Shown in pieces: positions 18,207 to 29,034 of a stretch of DNA of 64,000 nucleotides; the stretch's first letter is position 1, and every line of letters starts with the position of its first letter. The position numbers and the translations under genes were made by a program. Source of the DNA: Pseudomonas fluorescens (lineage in GTDB: Bacteria > Pseudomonadota > Gammaproteobacteria > Pseudomonadales > Pseudomonadaceae); the NCBI RefSeq assembly GCF_000730425.1, contig NZ_CP008896.1:2852001-2916000 (forward strand), written 5' to 3'. The notes beneath the pieces were generated by a model that did no database searches, was not told the DNA's origin, and saw only the letters and a program-made list of their open reading frames with translations.

Positions 18207-19145
18207 TTAGCGATGGGCGCTAGGTGCGGCTAGTGCACGGGCGGCGGCGACATCCGCATTGATCGCCGTTTTCAACGCCTCAAGGGAGGCGAATCGCTGC
18301 TCTTCACGCAGCTTTTGGTGGAAAACCACCGTCAAACGCCGGTCATACAAATCCCCGGCAAAATCCAAAAGGTGAACTTCCAGGTGGGCCTTGCCATCAC
18401 CTGCAACCGTAGGCCTGACGCCTATATTGGCGACTCCGGACCATGGTTGGCCGTCGATATCGACACTCACCAGATACACCCCGGTCAGTGGCACGCGACG
18501 GCGCTTGAGTTGCACGTTGGCGGTTGGCGTGCCCAGTTGGCGCGCCAGCTTCTGGCCGTGCAGGACCCGCCCGGCAATCCGGAACGGGCGACCGAGCAAG
18601 CGCTCGGCCAAGGCGAAGTCGGCAGCGGCCAGGGCATTTCGCACCTGGGTGCTGCTCACGCGCAGGCCGTCCAGTTCGACGGTTTGTGCGGCTTCGACAG
18701 TAAAACCCTGGGTTACACCGGCCTGTTGAAGGAAATCGAAATCCCCTACCCGGTCGCAACCGAAGCGGAAGTCGTCACCGACCTCCAGATGTTGCACACC
18801 CAAGCCGTCGACGAGGATCCGGTCGACGAATTCGGTGGCGCTGAGACTGCGCAAACGCTGGTTGAACGCCAGGCACAGGACCCGGTCCACGCCTTCTTCG
18901 GCCAGCAGTTGCAGCTTGTCCCGCAGACGGGCCAAACGGGCCGGGGCCGTCTCAGGGGTAAAGAACTCACGAGGCTGTGGCTCGAAAATCACCACGCAGC
19001 TGGGCACGCCCAACTCGACTGCGCGCTCACGCAGCCGTGCCAGGATAGCCTGGTGGCCACGGTGGACACCGTCAAAGTTGCCAATAGTGGCGACGCACCC
19101 CCGATGCTCGGGGCGCAGGTTGTGGAGACCTCGAACCAGCTGCAT
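18207..19145 (-). CDS. ribF: bifunctional riboflavin kinase / FAD synthetase RibF
   Basis: This 312-residue protein has an N-terminal FMN adenylyltransferase domain with the nucleotidyltransferase motif ATIGNFDGVHRGHQAI. The C-terminal flavokinase domain begins near residue 185 (RPFRIAGRVLHGQKLARQLGTPTAN). It makes FMN and FAD from riboflavin. The ATG at 19145 (MQLVRGLHNL) is the family start, and an upstream in-frame start would add 25 unsupported residues. It lies 13 bp upstream of ileS and downstream of murJ. Confidence 0.96.
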   Translation of the reverse strand: MQLVRGLHNLRPEHRGCVATIGNFDGVHRGHQAILARLRERAVELGVPSCVVIFEPQPREFFTPETAPARLARLRDKLQLLAEEGVDRVLCLAFNQRLRSLSATEFVDRILVDGLGVQHLEVGDDFRFGCDRVGDFDFLQQAGVTQGFTVEAAQTVELDGLRVSSTQVRNALAAADFALAERLLGRPFRIAGRVLHGQKLARQLGTPTANVQLKRRRVPLTGVYLVSVDIDGQPWSGVANIGVRPTVAGDGKAHLEVHLLDFAGDLYDRRLTVVFHQKLREEQRFASLEALKTAINADVAAARALAAPSAHR

Positions 19146-19263
19146 AACGCGCTTCTTGCTCATAAAGTGGTCGATTATAACCACACCCGGCCCCGGACGA
19201 CAGGCAACAGCACCGGCCAAATGACTCGAATCGAAAAAACAGCCGGCTTATTGTTGATTGCGA

Positions 19264-20802
19264 TCAATTCAGCGCCTTGCGATTGAAATCCCGCAAACGG
19301 AAGCCCAGCAGCAGCAACATGCCAAAGTAGGCAATCACCCCGGCCACCACCAGCAGGCCCAGGCGCAGGAATCGCTCGAGCATCTGCCCTTCGGCCCACA
19401 CAGGCATCCAGTGCATCAGCCCCAGCAACACTGCCGACATCACCGCCACCGCCAGCAGCAATTTGAGGGCAAACACACCCCAGCCCGGCTGCGGCTGGTA
19501 CATTTTTTGTTTACGCAGCTGATAAAACAGCAGGCCGGCATTGATGCATGCCCCGGCGCTGATCGCCAGGGCCAGGCCTGCGTGAGCCAGCGGCCCGATG
19601 AATATCAGGTTGAACAACTGAGTGACCACCAGGGTGAAAATCGCGATTTTCACCGGGGTCCGAATGTTCTGCTGGGCATAAAAACCCGGCGCCAGGACCT
19701 TGATCACGATAATCCCCAACAGCCCTACCGAATAGGCAATCAGTGCGCGCTGAGTCATCAAGGCGTCGTGGGCGCTGAACTGGCCGTACTGGAACAGCGA
19801 CACAGTCAGCGGCTCGGCCAGGATCCCCAGGGCCAGTGAGCACGGCAGCACCAAGACAAAGCACAGGCGCAGACCCCAGTCGAGAATGCGTGAGTATTCG
19901 TGGCGATCCTTGCTGGCATAGGTGCGGGCCAGGGTCGGCAGCAAAATGGTGCCCAGCGCCACGCCCAGCACGCCGGAGGGTAGTTCCATCAGGCGGTCCG
20001 CGTAATACATCCACGATACGGAGCCGGAGACCAGCAGCGACGCAAACGCGGTATTGATGATCAGGGAGATCTGACTGACCGAAACCCCCAGAATCGCCGG
20101 CAACATGTTTTTCATGACCCGCCACACGCCTGAATCCTTGAGATTCAGGCGCGGCAACACGAGCATGCCGATTTTTTTCAGGTGCGGCAGTTGATACAAC
20201 AGTTGCGCCAGGCCACCAGCCAGCACCGCCCAGCCGAGCGCCATGACCGGCGGATCGAAGTACGGCGTCAGGAACAGGGCAAAGATGATCATGCTGACAT
20301 TAAGCAGGGTCGGCACAAACGCAGGCACCGAGAAACGGTTCCAGGTATTGAGAATCGCGCCCGCCAGGGATGACAGGGAAATCAGCAATATATAAGGAAA
20401 GGTCACCCGCAACAGATCACTGGTCAGGGCAAATTTTTCCGGGGTGTTGGCAAAACCGGGGGCCGTGGCCCAGATAATCCAGGGCGCGGCCAGCATCCCG
20501 GCGATGGTCACCAGCATCAACACCAGGGTCAAAAGGCCCGAGACATAAGCAATGAATGTGCGGGTGGCCTCTTCGCCTTGCTGCGTCTTGTACTCGGCCA
20601 GGATCGGCACGAAGGCCTGGGAAAACGCACCCTCAGCGAAGATCCGTCGCAGCAGGTTGGGCAGTTTGAACGCGATAAAGAAGGCATCCGTGGCCATGCT
20701 TGCGCCAAAAATACGCGCAATGAGGGTGTCACGCACAAACCCCAGAACCCGGGAAATCATCGTGATAGAGCTGACGGCGGCCAACGACTTGAGCAGATTC
20801 AT
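19264..20802 (-). CDS. murJ: lipid II flippase MurJ (MviN)
   Basis: This 512-residue polytopic membrane protein of the MOP superfamily has about 14 transmembrane helices. It begins with the MurJ signature [28 protein letters not shown]. It flips lipid II to the periplasmic face for peptidoglycan synthesis. It heads the murJ-ribF-ileS-lspA-fkpB-ispH minus-strand run and is divergent from rpsT across a 253-bp spacer. Confidence 0.97.
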   Translation of the reverse strand: MNLLKSLAAVSSITMISRVLGFVRDTLIARIFGASMATDAFFIAFKLPNLLRRIFAEGAFSQAFVPILAEYKTQQGEEATRTFIAYVSGLLTLVLMLVTIAGMLAAPWIIWATAPGFANTPEKFALTSDLLRVTFPYILLISLSSLAGAILNTWNRFSVPAFVPTLLNVSMIIFALFLTPYFDPPVMALGWAVLAGGLAQLLYQLPHLKKIGMLVLPRLNLKDSGVWRVMKNMLPAILGVSVSQISLIINTAFASLLVSGSVSWMYYADRLMELPSGVLGVALGTILLPTLARTYASKDRHEYSRILDWGLRLCFVLVLPCSLALGILAEPLTVSLFQYGQFSAHDALMTQRALIAYSVGLLGIIVIKVLAPGFYAQQNIRTPVKIAIFTLVVTQLFNLIFIGPLAHAGLALAISAGACINAGLLFYQLRKQKMYQPQPGWGVFALKLLLAVAVMSAVLLGLMHWMPVWAEGQMLERFLRLGLLVVAGVIAYFGMLLLLGFRLRDFNRKALN

Positions 20803-20973
20803 TGAAAGAGTTTTTGCCTATAGATAAAGAGCAGGCGAACAAAGCGCCTACTTATGCGATACTGCGCGCCTGCAACAGCACAGAGCCAAAGCTCGCGAGT
20901 TTACAGGTCAAGCGCCGGAAATAAATCACCCGCCTCTTCAGATCGACCACTCAGCAGTTCGCATCAGCCGCCC

Positions 20974-21002
20974 TTGACAAGACTTCAACTCATCGGCATG
21001 AT
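20974..21002 (+). promoter_or_regulatory. sigma-70 promoter of rpsT
   Basis: A perfect -35 TTGACA (20974-20979), a 17-nt spacer and -10 CATGAT (20997-21002) lie 54 bp before the rpsT start. Confidence 0.72.
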
Positions 21003-21055
21003 TCGCGGCCTATTTTGTTTGCTATTTCCTAAAAAGTCTTTCGAGGAGCTCGACG

Positions 21056-21334
21056 GTGGCCAACACACCTTCCGCCAAAAAACGTGCAAAACAGGCTGAG
21101 AAGCGTCGCAGCCACAACGCCAGCCTGCGTTCCATGGTTCGTACCTACATCAAGAATGTAGTTAAGGCCATCGACGCAAAAGACGCTGCCAAAGCTCAAG
21201 CCGCTTACGTTCTGGCCGTGCCAGTTATCGACCGCATGGCCGATAAAGGCATCATCCACAAGAACAAAGCTGCTCGCCATAAAGGTCGTCTGAATGGCCA
21301 CATCAAGGCTCTGAACCTTGCTGCTGCAGCCTAA
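21056..21334 (+). CDS. rpsT: 30S ribosomal protein S20
   Basis: This 92-residue Lys/Ala-rich, fully helical protein binds 16S rRNA. It starts at GTG with GAGGAG upstream and reads [21 protein letters not shown], the S20 signature. The first codon being GTG is common for rpsT in gamma-proteobacteria and helps its autogenous control. It is monocistronic with its own promoter and terminator. Confidence 0.97.
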   Translation: MANTPSAKKRAKQAEKRRSHNASLRSMVRTYIKNVVKAIDAKDAAKAQAAYVLAVPVIDRMADKGIIHKNKAARHKGRLNGHIKALNLAAAA

Positions 21335-21348
21335 GCGATAAGCTTGTT

Positions 21349-21376
21349 AAAAAACCGACCCCAGGGTCGGTTTTTT
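21349..21376 (+). terminator. rpsT terminator
   Basis: The AAAACCGACC/GGTCGGTTTT hairpin, with a 3-4 nt loop, ends in six T, 15 bp after the stop. Confidence 0.92.
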
Positions 21377-21411
21377 ATTGCCTGATTTTTTTACAAACAC
21401 CACAAAAAAAC

Positions 21412-21498
21412 TGTGGGAGCGGGCTTGCTCGCGATTACGGCATATCAGTCAACCCATCTTTAACTGGCACACCGCAATCGCGAGCAAGCCCGCCCCAC
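21412..21498. repeat. REPIN, GTGGGAGCGGGC class, between rpsT and creA
   Basis: The left half TGTGGGAGCGGGCTTGCTCG and a slightly decayed right half (AGCAAGCCCGCCCCAC, one base lost from the usual CGCTCCCAC) flank about 40 bp. It sits between convergent genes. Confidence 0.88.
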
Positions 21499-21523
21499 CG
21501 ACAACAGAGCAGCGCTGTCAGAC

Positions 21524-21988
21524 CTACTGCGCGCCAGGCCACGGCAGGATCGGAATCGCCGTCACCGCATTCTGCGGACTGCCTTCGATCAGGCGGTCGC
21601 TATACACCAGATACACCAGGGTATTACGCTTCTTGTCGAGGAAACGCACCACCTGCATGGTCTTGAACACCAAAGACGTGCGCTCCTTGAATACCTCGTC
21701 GCCATCTTTCAGCTCACCCTTGAAGCGAATCGGCCCCACCTGGCGGCAGGCAATCGATGCCTCGGCACGATCCTCAGCCAAGCCCAGACCACCCTTCACC
21801 CCACCCGTCTTGGCCCGCGACAGGTAGCAGGTCACGCCATCCACTTTGGGATCATCAAAGGCCTCGACCACGATCCGATCATTGGGGCCGACAAACTTGA
21901 AGACGGTCGACACCTGGCCAATCTCTTCAGCCGAAGCCAGCAATGGCATCGCCATCAGCAGCCCCAGCAATCCCTTCATTACGCGCAT
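21524..21988 (-). CDS. creA: CreA family periplasmic protein
   Basis: This 154-residue protein has a clear signal peptide ([20 protein letters not shown]) and the CreA core ([41 protein letters not shown]). CreA is a conserved periplasmic protein of unclear role. It lies 12 bp downstream of proB on the same strand and is probably co-transcribed. Confidence 0.88.
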   Translation of the reverse strand: MRVMKGLLGLLMAMPLLASAEEIGQVSTVFKFVGPNDRIVVEAFDDPKVDGVTCYLSRAKTGGVKGGLGLAEDRAEASIACRQVGPIRFKGELKDGDEVFKERTSLVFKTMQVVRFLDKKRNTLVYLVYSDRLIEGSPQNAVTAIPILPWPGAQ

Positions 21989-22000
21989 CGTAGTTTCCCT

Positions 22001-23119
22001 TTAGACCAGAATCAGGTTATCGCGATGAACCAGTTCCGGCTCAGCCATGTAACCCAAAAGACCGACAATCGACTCAGACGACTGCCCAATGATTTTCTGC
22101 GCTTCCAGGGCGCTATAGTTGGCCAGGCCACGGGCGATCTCACGACCGTCCGGCGCTACGCACACCACCATCTCTCCGCGGCGGAAGCTGCCCTGGACCC
22201 GCTTGACACCCACCGGCAACAAACTCTTGTTACCCTGGGACAACGCCGAAACAGCCCCCGCATCCAACACCAGGGTGCCACGCGTCTGTAAATGGCCGGC
22301 CAGCCACTGCTTGCGCGCCGCCAGCATGCCGCGCTCGGGCGACAGCAGCGTACCGATGCGCTCGCCAGCCTTGAGACGATCCAGCACCCGCTCCAGGCGC
22401 CCACCAACAATGATCGTGTGAGCCCCGGAACGGGCCGCAAGGCGCGCCGCGCGCAGCTTGGTCTGCATACCGCCACGCCCCAGCGCACCACCGACGCTGC
22501 CCGCTACCGCATCGAGCGCCGGATCATCGGCCCGCGCTTCATAAATCAACTGGGCATCAGGGTTGTTACGCGGGTCAGCGTCGAACATGCCATCGCGATC
22601 CGTGAGGATCACCAGCAGGTCAGCCTCCACCAGGTTGGCCACCAGGGCAGCCAGGGTGTCGTTGTCGCCAAAACGGATTTCGTCGGTCACCACAGTGTCA
22701 TTCTCATTGATCACCGGGATCACCTTGAGCTCGACCAGGGCACGCAACGTGCTGCGGGCATTGAGGTAGCGCTTGCGGTCGGACAGGTCGTCATGGGTCA
22801 ACAGAATCTGCGCGGTATGGCGACCATGCTCGGCGAAGCTGGATTCCCAGGCCTGCACCAGCCCCATCTGGCCAATCGCAGCAGCAGCCTGCAACTCATG
22901 CATTGCGCTGGGTCGCACGGTCCAGCCGAGGCGGCTCATCCCGGCAGCAACCGCCCCGGACGACACCAACACCAACTCGACACCCGCCTCATGCAAGGCC
23001 ACCATCTGCTCAACCCAGACGCTCATGGCAGCACGATCCAACCCCTTGCCATCCGCCGTCAGCAGTGCGCTACCGATCTTTACGACCCAGCGTTGCGCAC
23101 CCGTCACTTTGCTCCGCAT
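22001..23119 (-). CDS. proB: glutamate 5-kinase ProB
   Basis: This 372-residue enzyme does the first step of proline synthesis. The amino-acid kinase domain (about 1-260) has VVKIGSALL at the N-terminus, PVINENDTV and the ATP site [11 protein letters not shown]-terminal PUA domain (about 280-360, [29 protein letters not shown]) follows. The second of two adjacent ATGs plus the family start ([17 protein letters not shown]) puts the start at 23119. It is downstream of obgE, the standard obgE-proB order. Confidence 0.96.
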   Translation of the reverse strand: MRSKVTGAQRWVVKIGSALLTADGKGLDRAAMSVWVEQMVALHEAGVELVLVSSGAVAAGMSRLGWTVRPSAMHELQAAAAIGQMGLVQAWESSFAEHGRHTAQILLTHDDLSDRKRYLNARSTLRALVELKVIPVINENDTVVTDEIRFGDNDTLAALVANLVEADLLVILTDRDGMFDADPRNNPDAQLIYEARADDPALDAVAGSVGGALGRGGMQTKLRAARLAARSGAHTIIVGGRLERVLDRLKAGERIGTLLSPERGMLAARKQWLAGHLQTRGTLVLDAGAVSALSQGNKSLLPVGVKRVQGSFRRGEMVVCVAPDGREIARGLANYSALEAQKIIGQSSESIVGLLGYMAEPELVHRDNLILV

Positions 23120-23197
23120 CATCTTCAACCTTAGATTGAGGGCCACGCGACCCAGCGCCGCCCATAACGTTATTCGTGACTACCGATTTCCAGATAC

Positions 23198-23225
23198 TAA
23201 AACGCCGCTCGATTGAGCGGCGCTT
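23198..23225 (-). terminator. terminator after obgE
   Basis: On the minus strand, GCCGCTC/GAGCGGC arms are followed by GTTTTAG. The U-run is short, so read-through into proB is likely. Confidence 0.65.
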
Positions 23226-23242
23226 AAGTTTATCGCAACAGA

Positions 23243-24496
<1,254 letters not shown>

Positions 24497-24615
24497 CTAA
24501 GAAACCAAGACATAAGACTCTTGCAAAAATGAGCGCAGCGACCTCAATCAGCGACCGCAAATCCCGCTGCCTTCGCCCATCACGAACAGCTTTGCAAGAG
24601 ACTCACCCCACAAAC

Positions 24616-24645
24616 GAAAAAGCCCCGTCGCAAGACAGGGCTTTT
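24616..24645 (-). terminator. terminator after rpmA
   Basis: On the minus strand an AAAAGCCCTG/CGGGGCTTTT-type hairpin is followed by TTTTTCG. It separates rplU-rpmA from obgE. Confidence 0.82.
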
Positions 24646-24660
24646 CCAGCGAGCTCGCAA

Positions 24661-24918
24661 TTAAGCCGAGACAACGCTCACGTAACGGCGGTTGAACGCG
24701 CCTTTTACTTCAAACTTGATCACGCCTTCGATTTTCGCGAAGAGGGTGTGATCCTTACCCATGCCTACACCGTAACCGGCGTGGAATTGGGTGCCGCGCT
24801 GACGCACGATGATATTGCCCGGAATGATTTTCTGGCCGCCATACATCTTAACGCCAAGGCGTTTGGCTTCTGAGTCGCGACCGTTACGGGTACTACCACC
24901 AGCTTTTTTGTGTGCCAT
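24661..24918 (-). CDS. rpmA: 50S ribosomal protein L27
   Basis: This 85-residue protein starts [20 protein letters not shown], the L27 N-terminus that reaches toward the peptidyl-transferase centre. It also shows [16 protein letters not shown] and [13 protein letters not shown]. It is second in the rplU-rpmA transcript, 34 bp after rplU. Confidence 0.98.
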   Translation of the reverse strand: MAHKKAGGSTRNGRDSEAKRLGVKMYGGQKIIPGNIIVRQRGTQFHAGYGVGMGKDHTLFAKIEGVIKFEVKGAFNRRYVSVVSA

Positions 24919-24952
24919 GAGTCAATTCTCCTAGTGAGGAATTAGGCTGAAA

Positions 24953-25267
24953 TTAAGCCTGAATACCGGTGATTTTGATCTCGGTGTACCACTGGCGGTG
25001 GCCCATACGCTTCATGTGGTGCTTACGACGACGGAACTTGATGATGCGGACTTTATCGTGACGACCTTGGGAGATCACTTCAGCCACAACGGTAGCGCCA
25101 GCAACAACTGGAGCGCCGATGTTCACGTCATCGCCATTGGCGACCAACAGAACGCGATCAAAAGTAACGGATTCGCCGGTAGCGATTTCCAGTTTTTCGA
25201 TCTTCAGGTATTCACCTGGGGCGACCTTGTATTGCTTGCCACCAGTAACAATTACTGCGTACGACAT
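24953..25267 (-). CDS. rplU: 50S ribosomal protein L21
   Basis: This 104-residue protein has the L21 start [20 protein letters not shown] and the rRNA-binding tail [32 protein letters not shown] precedes the ATG at 25267. An in-frame ATG lies further upstream in the leader (a 20-residue extension starting MPANTSS), but the ribosome site and family length favour 25267. The promoter at 25399-25427 gives a leader of roughly 125 nt. Confidence 0.98.
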   Translation of the reverse strand: MSYAVIVTGGKQYKVAPGEYLKIEKLEIATGESVTFDRVLLVANGDDVNIGAPVVAGATVVAEVISQGRHDKVRIIKFRRRKHHMKRMGHRQWYTEIKITGIQA

Positions 25268-25398
25268 GGTATTTCTCCGATAATCCTGCTCACCCAGCGC
25301 TTTATAAGAAGAGGTATTGGCTGGCATGGCTGCATGGGATGGACGTCCCGAATGCAATTGCGTAAGGCAGGTGCTGCCCAGGAAGTTCAGGGTGCGCG

Positions 25399-25427
25399 AT
25401 TGTACGCAAGCTGTGGAAGGCTTGCAA
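25399..25427 (-). promoter_or_regulatory. sigma-70 promoter of rplU-rpmA
   Basis: On the minus strand, -35 TTGCAA (25427-25422), a 17-nt spacer and -10 TACAAT (25404-25399) are followed by a GC-rich discriminator. Confidence 0.75.
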
Positions 25428-25445
25428 GTAGCCGTCCATCGCGCC

Positions 25446-25474
25446 TTGACACCCGGGGGCGCGGGTCCTAGCAT
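25446..25474 (+). promoter_or_regulatory. sigma-70 promoter of ispB
   Basis: -35 TTGACA (25446-25451), a 17-nt GC-rich spacer and -10 TAGCAT (25469-25474) lie 32 bp before the ispB ATG. It is back-to-back with the rplU promoter, with only 18 bp between the two -35 boxes. Confidence 0.72.
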
Positions 25475-25506
25475 GCCGCGCAACCCTTCTGGAGCGACTG
25501 TCGCTG

Positions 25507-26475
25507 ATGCAACCCCAAGCTTTCTACCGCGCGGTGGCGGACGATTTTAGCGCCGTCGACGGCATCATCAAGAAGCAGCTGACTTCTAAAGTGCCGCTGG
25601 TCTCCAAAATTGGCGACTATATTACTTCGGCCGGCGGCAAACGCCTGCGTCCTTTATTAGTGTTGCTGTGTGGCAAGGCCCTGGGCCGCGAAGGCGATGA
25701 CCTGCGCCTGCTGGCCGCCACTATCGAGTTCCTGCACACCGCCACCCTGTTGCACGACGACGTGGTCGACATGTCCGGCATGCGCCGTGGTCGCGAGACC
25801 GCCAATGCCATGTGGGGCAACGCGCCCAGCGTGTTGGTGGGCGACTTCCTGTATTCGCGCTCGTTCGAAATGATGGTCGAGCTGGGCTCGATGCCGGTGA
25901 TGAAGATCCTGTCCCAGGCCACGCGCATCATTGCTGAAGGCGAAGTGCTGCAACTGTCCAAGGTGCGTGACGCCAGCACCACCGAAGAAACCTACATGGA
26001 AGTGATTCGCGGCAAGACCGCTATGCTCTTCGAGGCCTCGACCCATAGTGCAGCCGCTCTGTGCGAGGCGAGCGCCGAACAGGCCGAAGCCCTGCGCACC
26101 TTTGGCGATCACCTGGGCGTGGCCTTCCAATTGGTGGATGACCTGCTCGATTATCGCGGCGACGCTGAAACCCTGGGCAAGAACGTCGGTGACGACCTGG
26201 CCGAAGGCAAGCCGACCCTGCCACTGATCTACACCATGCGCGAAGGCACACCGGAACAGGCAGCACTGGTGCGCAAGGCGATCCAGAAAGGTGGTATCGA
26301 AGATCTGGAAAGCATCCGCGCTGCCGTGGAAGCCTCGGGGTCGCTCGACTACACCGCGCAGTTGGCCCGTGACTACGTGGCCCGTGCCATCAAATGCCTG
26401 GAAGCCCTTCCAGCCAGCGAATACCGGGACGCCCTGGTGGAGCTGAGTGAGTTTGCGGTAGCCCGTACTCACTGA
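25507..26475 (+). CDS. ispB: all-trans polyprenyl (octa/nonaprenyl) diphosphate synthase IspB
   Basis: This 322-residue trans-prenyltransferase makes the ubiquinone side chain. The first Asp-rich motif is [16 protein letters not shown] (about 83-98) and the second is [14 protein letters not shown] (about 210). Pseudomonas uses Q-9, so nonaprenyl is the likely product length, although sequence alone does not settle this. It is divergent from rplU, the usual arrangement. Confidence 0.95.
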   Translation: MQPQAFYRAVADDFSAVDGIIKKQLTSKVPLVSKIGDYITSAGGKRLRPLLVLLCGKALGREGDDLRLLAATIEFLHTATLLHDDVVDMSGMRRGRETANAMWGNAPSVLVGDFLYSRSFEMMVELGSMPVMKILSQATRIIAEGEVLQLSKVRDASTTEETYMEVIRGKTAMLFEASTHSAAALCEASAEQAEALRTFGDHLGVAFQLVDDLLDYRGDAETLGKNVGDDLAEGKPTLPLIYTMREGTPEQAALVRKAIQKGGIEDLESIRAAVEASGSLDYTAQLARDYVARAIKCLEALPASEYRDALVELSEFAVARTH

Positions 26476-26491
26476 GAAATACCTGCGCCTG

Positions 26492-26582
26492 TGTGGGAGC
26501 GGGCTTGTTCGCGAATGCGGAGCGTCAGTCGCCCGATGTATTGACTGATCCTGCGCATTCGCGAGCAAGCCCGCTCCCACAT
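26492..26582. repeat. REPIN, GTGGGAGCGGGC class, between ispB and yjdM
   Basis: Inverted halves TGTGGGAGCGGGCTTGTTCG and CGAGCAAGCCCGCTCCCACA flank an internal loop that itself has inverted stretches (GTCAGTC / GACTGAT). Confidence 0.92.
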
Positions 26583-26676
26583 TTGCTTTGTATTGCCAAT
26601 TAACGACCGCGCCCCACCCCGACAAAACCCTATATAATGTGCGACTTTTAGCCATCCTGACTTTCAAGGAGCCTTA

Positions 26677-27018
26677 GTGAGCACGTTGCCACCCTGCCCA
26701 AAATGCAATTCCGAATATACCTACGAAGACGGCGCCCAACTGATCTGCCCGGAATGTGCCCATGAGTGGTCTGTCGGTGGCGAAGTCATCGCGACCAACG
26801 ATGAGATCGTGAAGAAAGACTCCGTTGGTAACGTCCTGCAAGACGGCGACACCATCACCGTGATCAAGGACCTCAAGGTCAAGGGCACCTCGCTGGTGGT
26901 CAAGGTCGGTACCAAGGTCAAGAATATCCGCCTATGCGATGGCGACCACGATATCGATTGCAAGATTGACGGTATCGGCCCGATGAAGCTCAAGTCCGAG
27001 TTCGTCCGCAAGGTCTGA
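26677..27018 (+). CDS. yjdM: YjdM/PhnA family zinc-ribbon protein
   Basis: This 113-residue protein has an N-terminal zinc ribbon ([21 protein letters not shown], residues 7-27). The PhnA C-terminal domain ([23 protein letters not shown]) follows. Despite the old name PhnA, it is not the phosphonoacetate hydrolase, and its role is uncertain. The GTG at 26677 follows CAAGGAG. A TATAAT box at 26633-26638 is a likely -10 element, with no clear -35. Confidence 0.9.
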   Translation: MSTLPPCPKCNSEYTYEDGAQLICPECAHEWSVGGEVIATNDEIVKKDSVGNVLQDGDTITVIKDLKVKGTSLVVKVGTKVKNIRLCDGDHDIDCKIDGIGPMKLKSEFVRKV

Positions 27019-27025
27019 CCTCCCC

Positions 27026-27054
27026 CCCCATCCCGTGCCCGCCGCGGGATGGGG
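27026..27054 (+). other. strong GC hairpin after yjdM, no U-tract
   Basis: Ten-bp arms CCCCATCCCG/CGGGATGGGG with a 9-nt loop lie 7 bp after the yjdM stop. No T-run follows, so it may protect a 3' end rather than terminate by itself. Confidence 0.45.
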
Positions 27055-27162
27055 CTTCACCCTCTGCACCGCCTCCAGTAGCAAAAGGCCAGCCCTTTTG
27101 ACCTTGAACAATGCCCATATAGAAAAACCAGGAAATCGCCAATAGGGACTTGCTATTCTACG

Positions 27163-27181
27163 AATAAGAATTATTCTCATT
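27163..27181 (+). promoter_or_regulatory. Fur box upstream of the 85-residue protein gene
   Basis: The 19-bp AATAAGAATTATTCTCATT differs at one position from the Pseudomonas Fur palindrome AATGAGAATNATTCTCATT. A plausible promoter (TTGCTA at 27150-27155, TATTCT at 27172-27177) overlaps it, so Fur-Fe(II) would block RNA polymerase. Confidence 0.8.
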
Positions 27182-27205
27182 GAAACCCTTCAAGGAGATG
27201 CGACC

Positions 27206-27463
27206 ATGACTTATTTGATTGATGCCTGGCTGGACCGTCCGCACCCTTATCTGCGAATCCTTCATCGGGAAACCGGCGAAGTCTGTGCGGTGCTGGAAGA
27301 GGAAGCCCTGAATGAACTCCAGGACCAGGGCGACCTGGACGTCAACGGCCTGAGTTCCAGTGAACCCGGGGTGCTGAAGGAAGTGGTGAGGAATCTGTTT
27401 CTGTTCTGCTATGCCCGAGCGTTGCGCCCGGTGACGGAGCTCAATGGCAAGTTTCACCCATGA
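27206..27463 (+). CDS. conserved small protein of unknown function, iron-regulated (PA4570-like)
   Basis: This 85-residue soluble acidic protein (MTYLIDAWLDRPHPYLRILHRETGEVCAVLEEEALNELQ) has no signal, membrane helix or recognisable domain. It matches the protein found at the same place after ispB in other Pseudomonas species. AAGGAG lies at good spacing before the ATG. A near-perfect Fur box covers its promoter, so it should be induced when iron is scarce. Possible roles in iron sparing are inference only. Confidence 0.82.
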   Translation: MTYLIDAWLDRPHPYLRILHRETGEVCAVLEEEALNELQDQGDLDVNGLSSSEPGVLKEVVRNLFLFCYARALRPVTELNGKFHP

Positions 27464-27483
27464 GCAACCGTGCAAAACCCTTC

Positions 27484-27571
27484 ATGTCGAAGCGGGCTTG
27501 CTCGCGATGCAGGCAACTCGGGTTATCAGCAATACCGAGGTGATGCTATCGCCGGCAAGCCAGCGCCGACA
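27484..27571. repeat. mosaic REPIN with unlike halves
   Basis: The left half (AGCGGGCTTGCTCGCGATG) belongs to the GTGGGAGCGGGC class. The right half (CTATCGCCGGCAAGCCAGC) belongs to the TGTAGGAGC class. Outer arms are decayed (TGTCGA, GCCGACAC). Confidence 0.75.
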
Positions 27572-27616
27572 CAAACCCGACCCCGATAGAGAGTCAGGTG
27601 TAACCATCAGCAGGTC

Positions 27617-28234
27617 TTACAGAACGTCGAGCAGCTCGACGTCGAATACCAGAACGCTGTGTGGCGGAATGCTGCCAACGCCTTGTGCGCCGTAAGCCAG
27701 TTCGCTCGGCACGTACAGGCGCCATTTGCTGCCGGCATTCATCAGTTGCAGAGCTTCGGTCCAGCCCGCGATCACGCCGCCGACCGGGAATTCTGCTGGC
27801 TGGCCACGCTCGTAGGAGCTATCGAACACAGTGCCGTCGATCAGGGTGCCATGGTAGTGGGTACGCACCTGGTCTTCACGGGTTGGCTTGGCGCCGTCAC
27901 CGGCGGTCAGCACTTCGAATTGCAGCCCGGAAGCCAGGGTAGTGATGCCGTCACGCTTGGCGTTTTCAGCCAGGAAGGCCAGGCCGGCGCCTGCGGCTGC
28001 TTCAGCCTTGGCTGCTGCTTCGGCTTGCATGATGTCGCGGATCACTTTGAAGCTGGCAGCCATTTGCTCCTGGTCAACGCGGCTTGGCTTGCCGCCGAAC
28101 GCGTCCGTCAGGCCGGCCAGGATCGCGTCCAGGCTGACGCCCGGCGGCGGGTTGTCGCGCAGTTGGTCACCCAGCTGGCGGCCAATGCCGTAGCTGACGC
28201 GGGTTTCGTCGGTGGACAGATTGACTTCGGACAT
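27617..28234 (-). CDS. fklB: FKBP-type peptidyl-prolyl cis-trans isomerase FklB
   Basis: This 205-residue protein has an N-terminal helical dimerisation domain (FKBP_N, about 1-90). A C-terminal FKBP domain (VRTHYHGTLIDGTVFDSSYERGQPAEFPVGGVIAGWTEAL) follows. It lacks a signal peptide with the start MSEVNLSTDETRVSYG at 28234, so it is cytoplasmic. A longer in-frame reading exists, but the family begins here. It has no close operon partner. Confidence 0.93.
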   Translation of the reverse strand: MSEVNLSTDETRVSYGIGRQLGDQLRDNPPPGVSLDAILAGLTDAFGGKPSRVDQEQMAASFKVIRDIMQAEAAAKAEAAAGAGLAFLAENAKRDGITTLASGLQFEVLTAGDGAKPTREDQVRTHYHGTLIDGTVFDSSYERGQPAEFPVGGVIAGWTEALQLMNAGSKWRLYVPSELAYGAQGVGSIPPHSVLVFDVELLDVL

Positions 28235-28301
28235 GGAAAGGCTCCGCTGTAGGACAACCTCAAAAACCTGCAAAAACGCAGTTTCTTGCGTGTCATCCAA
28301 A

Positions 28302-28334
28302 CTAAAAGGGCGAGCAGACTAGCACACTCGCCCT
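28302..28334 (-). terminator. terminator after yqhA
   Basis: On the minus strand, AGGGCGAG/CTCGCCCT arms with a 12-nt loop are followed by TTTTAGTTT. Confidence 0.78.
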
Positions 28335-28381
28335 ACGCTTGATGAGCCCAAAATCCCGGTCCAACAGGCGCCGGGCGTGGA

Positions 28382-28870
28382 TCAATGCTTGGTGACTTTA
28401 TCCAGGTAACCCATGGCAAACGCCGAGATCACGAAAGTCATATGAATGATCACGTACCACATCAGGTGCTGTGGATCGACGTTCTTGGCATCCATGAAGA
28501 TGCGCAACAGGTGGATCGAAGAAATCGCCACGATGGACGCCGCCACTTTCATCTTCAGCGATGAAGAGTCCATGGTGCCCAGCCAGTTGAGCTTTTCCTT
28601 GTTGTCATCGATATCCAACTGCGAGACGAAGTTTTCGTAGCCGGAAATCATCACCATCACCAGCAAGCCACCCACCAGGGCCATGTCGATCAGCGACAGT
28701 AGCACCAGGATCAGCTCCGACTCGGCCATCGCAAAGACGTTGGGCAACAGATGGATCACTTCCTGGAAGAATTTAAGCGCCAACGCCAGCAGCCCGAGAG
28801 ACAAGCCGAAGTAGATCGGCGCTAGCAGCCAGCGGGAGGCGTACATTGCATTTTCGATAAAGCGTTCCAT
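28382..28870 (-). CDS. YqhA/UPF0114 family inner-membrane protein
   Basis: This 162-residue protein has about four transmembrane helices ([96 protein letters not shown]). The FVSQLDIDD and [15 protein letters not shown] motifs are typical of TIGR00645/YqhA. Function is unknown. It is divergent from the large lipoprotein gene at 29035. Confidence 0.9.
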   Translation of the reverse strand: MERFIENAMYASRWLLAPIYFGLSLGLLALALKFFQEVIHLLPNVFAMAESELILVLLSLIDMALVGGLLVMVMISGYENFVSQLDIDDNKEKLNWLGTMDSSSLKMKVAASIVAISSIHLLRIFMDAKNVDPQHLMWYVIIHMTFVISAFAMGYLDKVTKH

Positions 28871-29034
28871 GGAGTCTCACACAGCTTGGCTAAAAATAGC
28901 GGCGAGTATACCAGCCGCGCACATCGCGCCATAACCACCCGGAAACTGACCTGTAGCGCTTCTGTAAGGCGATTTTTCTGCTAGTGTCGGCCTCATCAAC
29001 GTGACTCGATGCTGCCGGACAGGAATCTCAAATA

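Noticed and set aside
25268..25483. N-terminal extension of L21
   Set aside because: The upstream in-frame codons lie in the leader after the promoter. The ribosome site and family length place the start at 25267.
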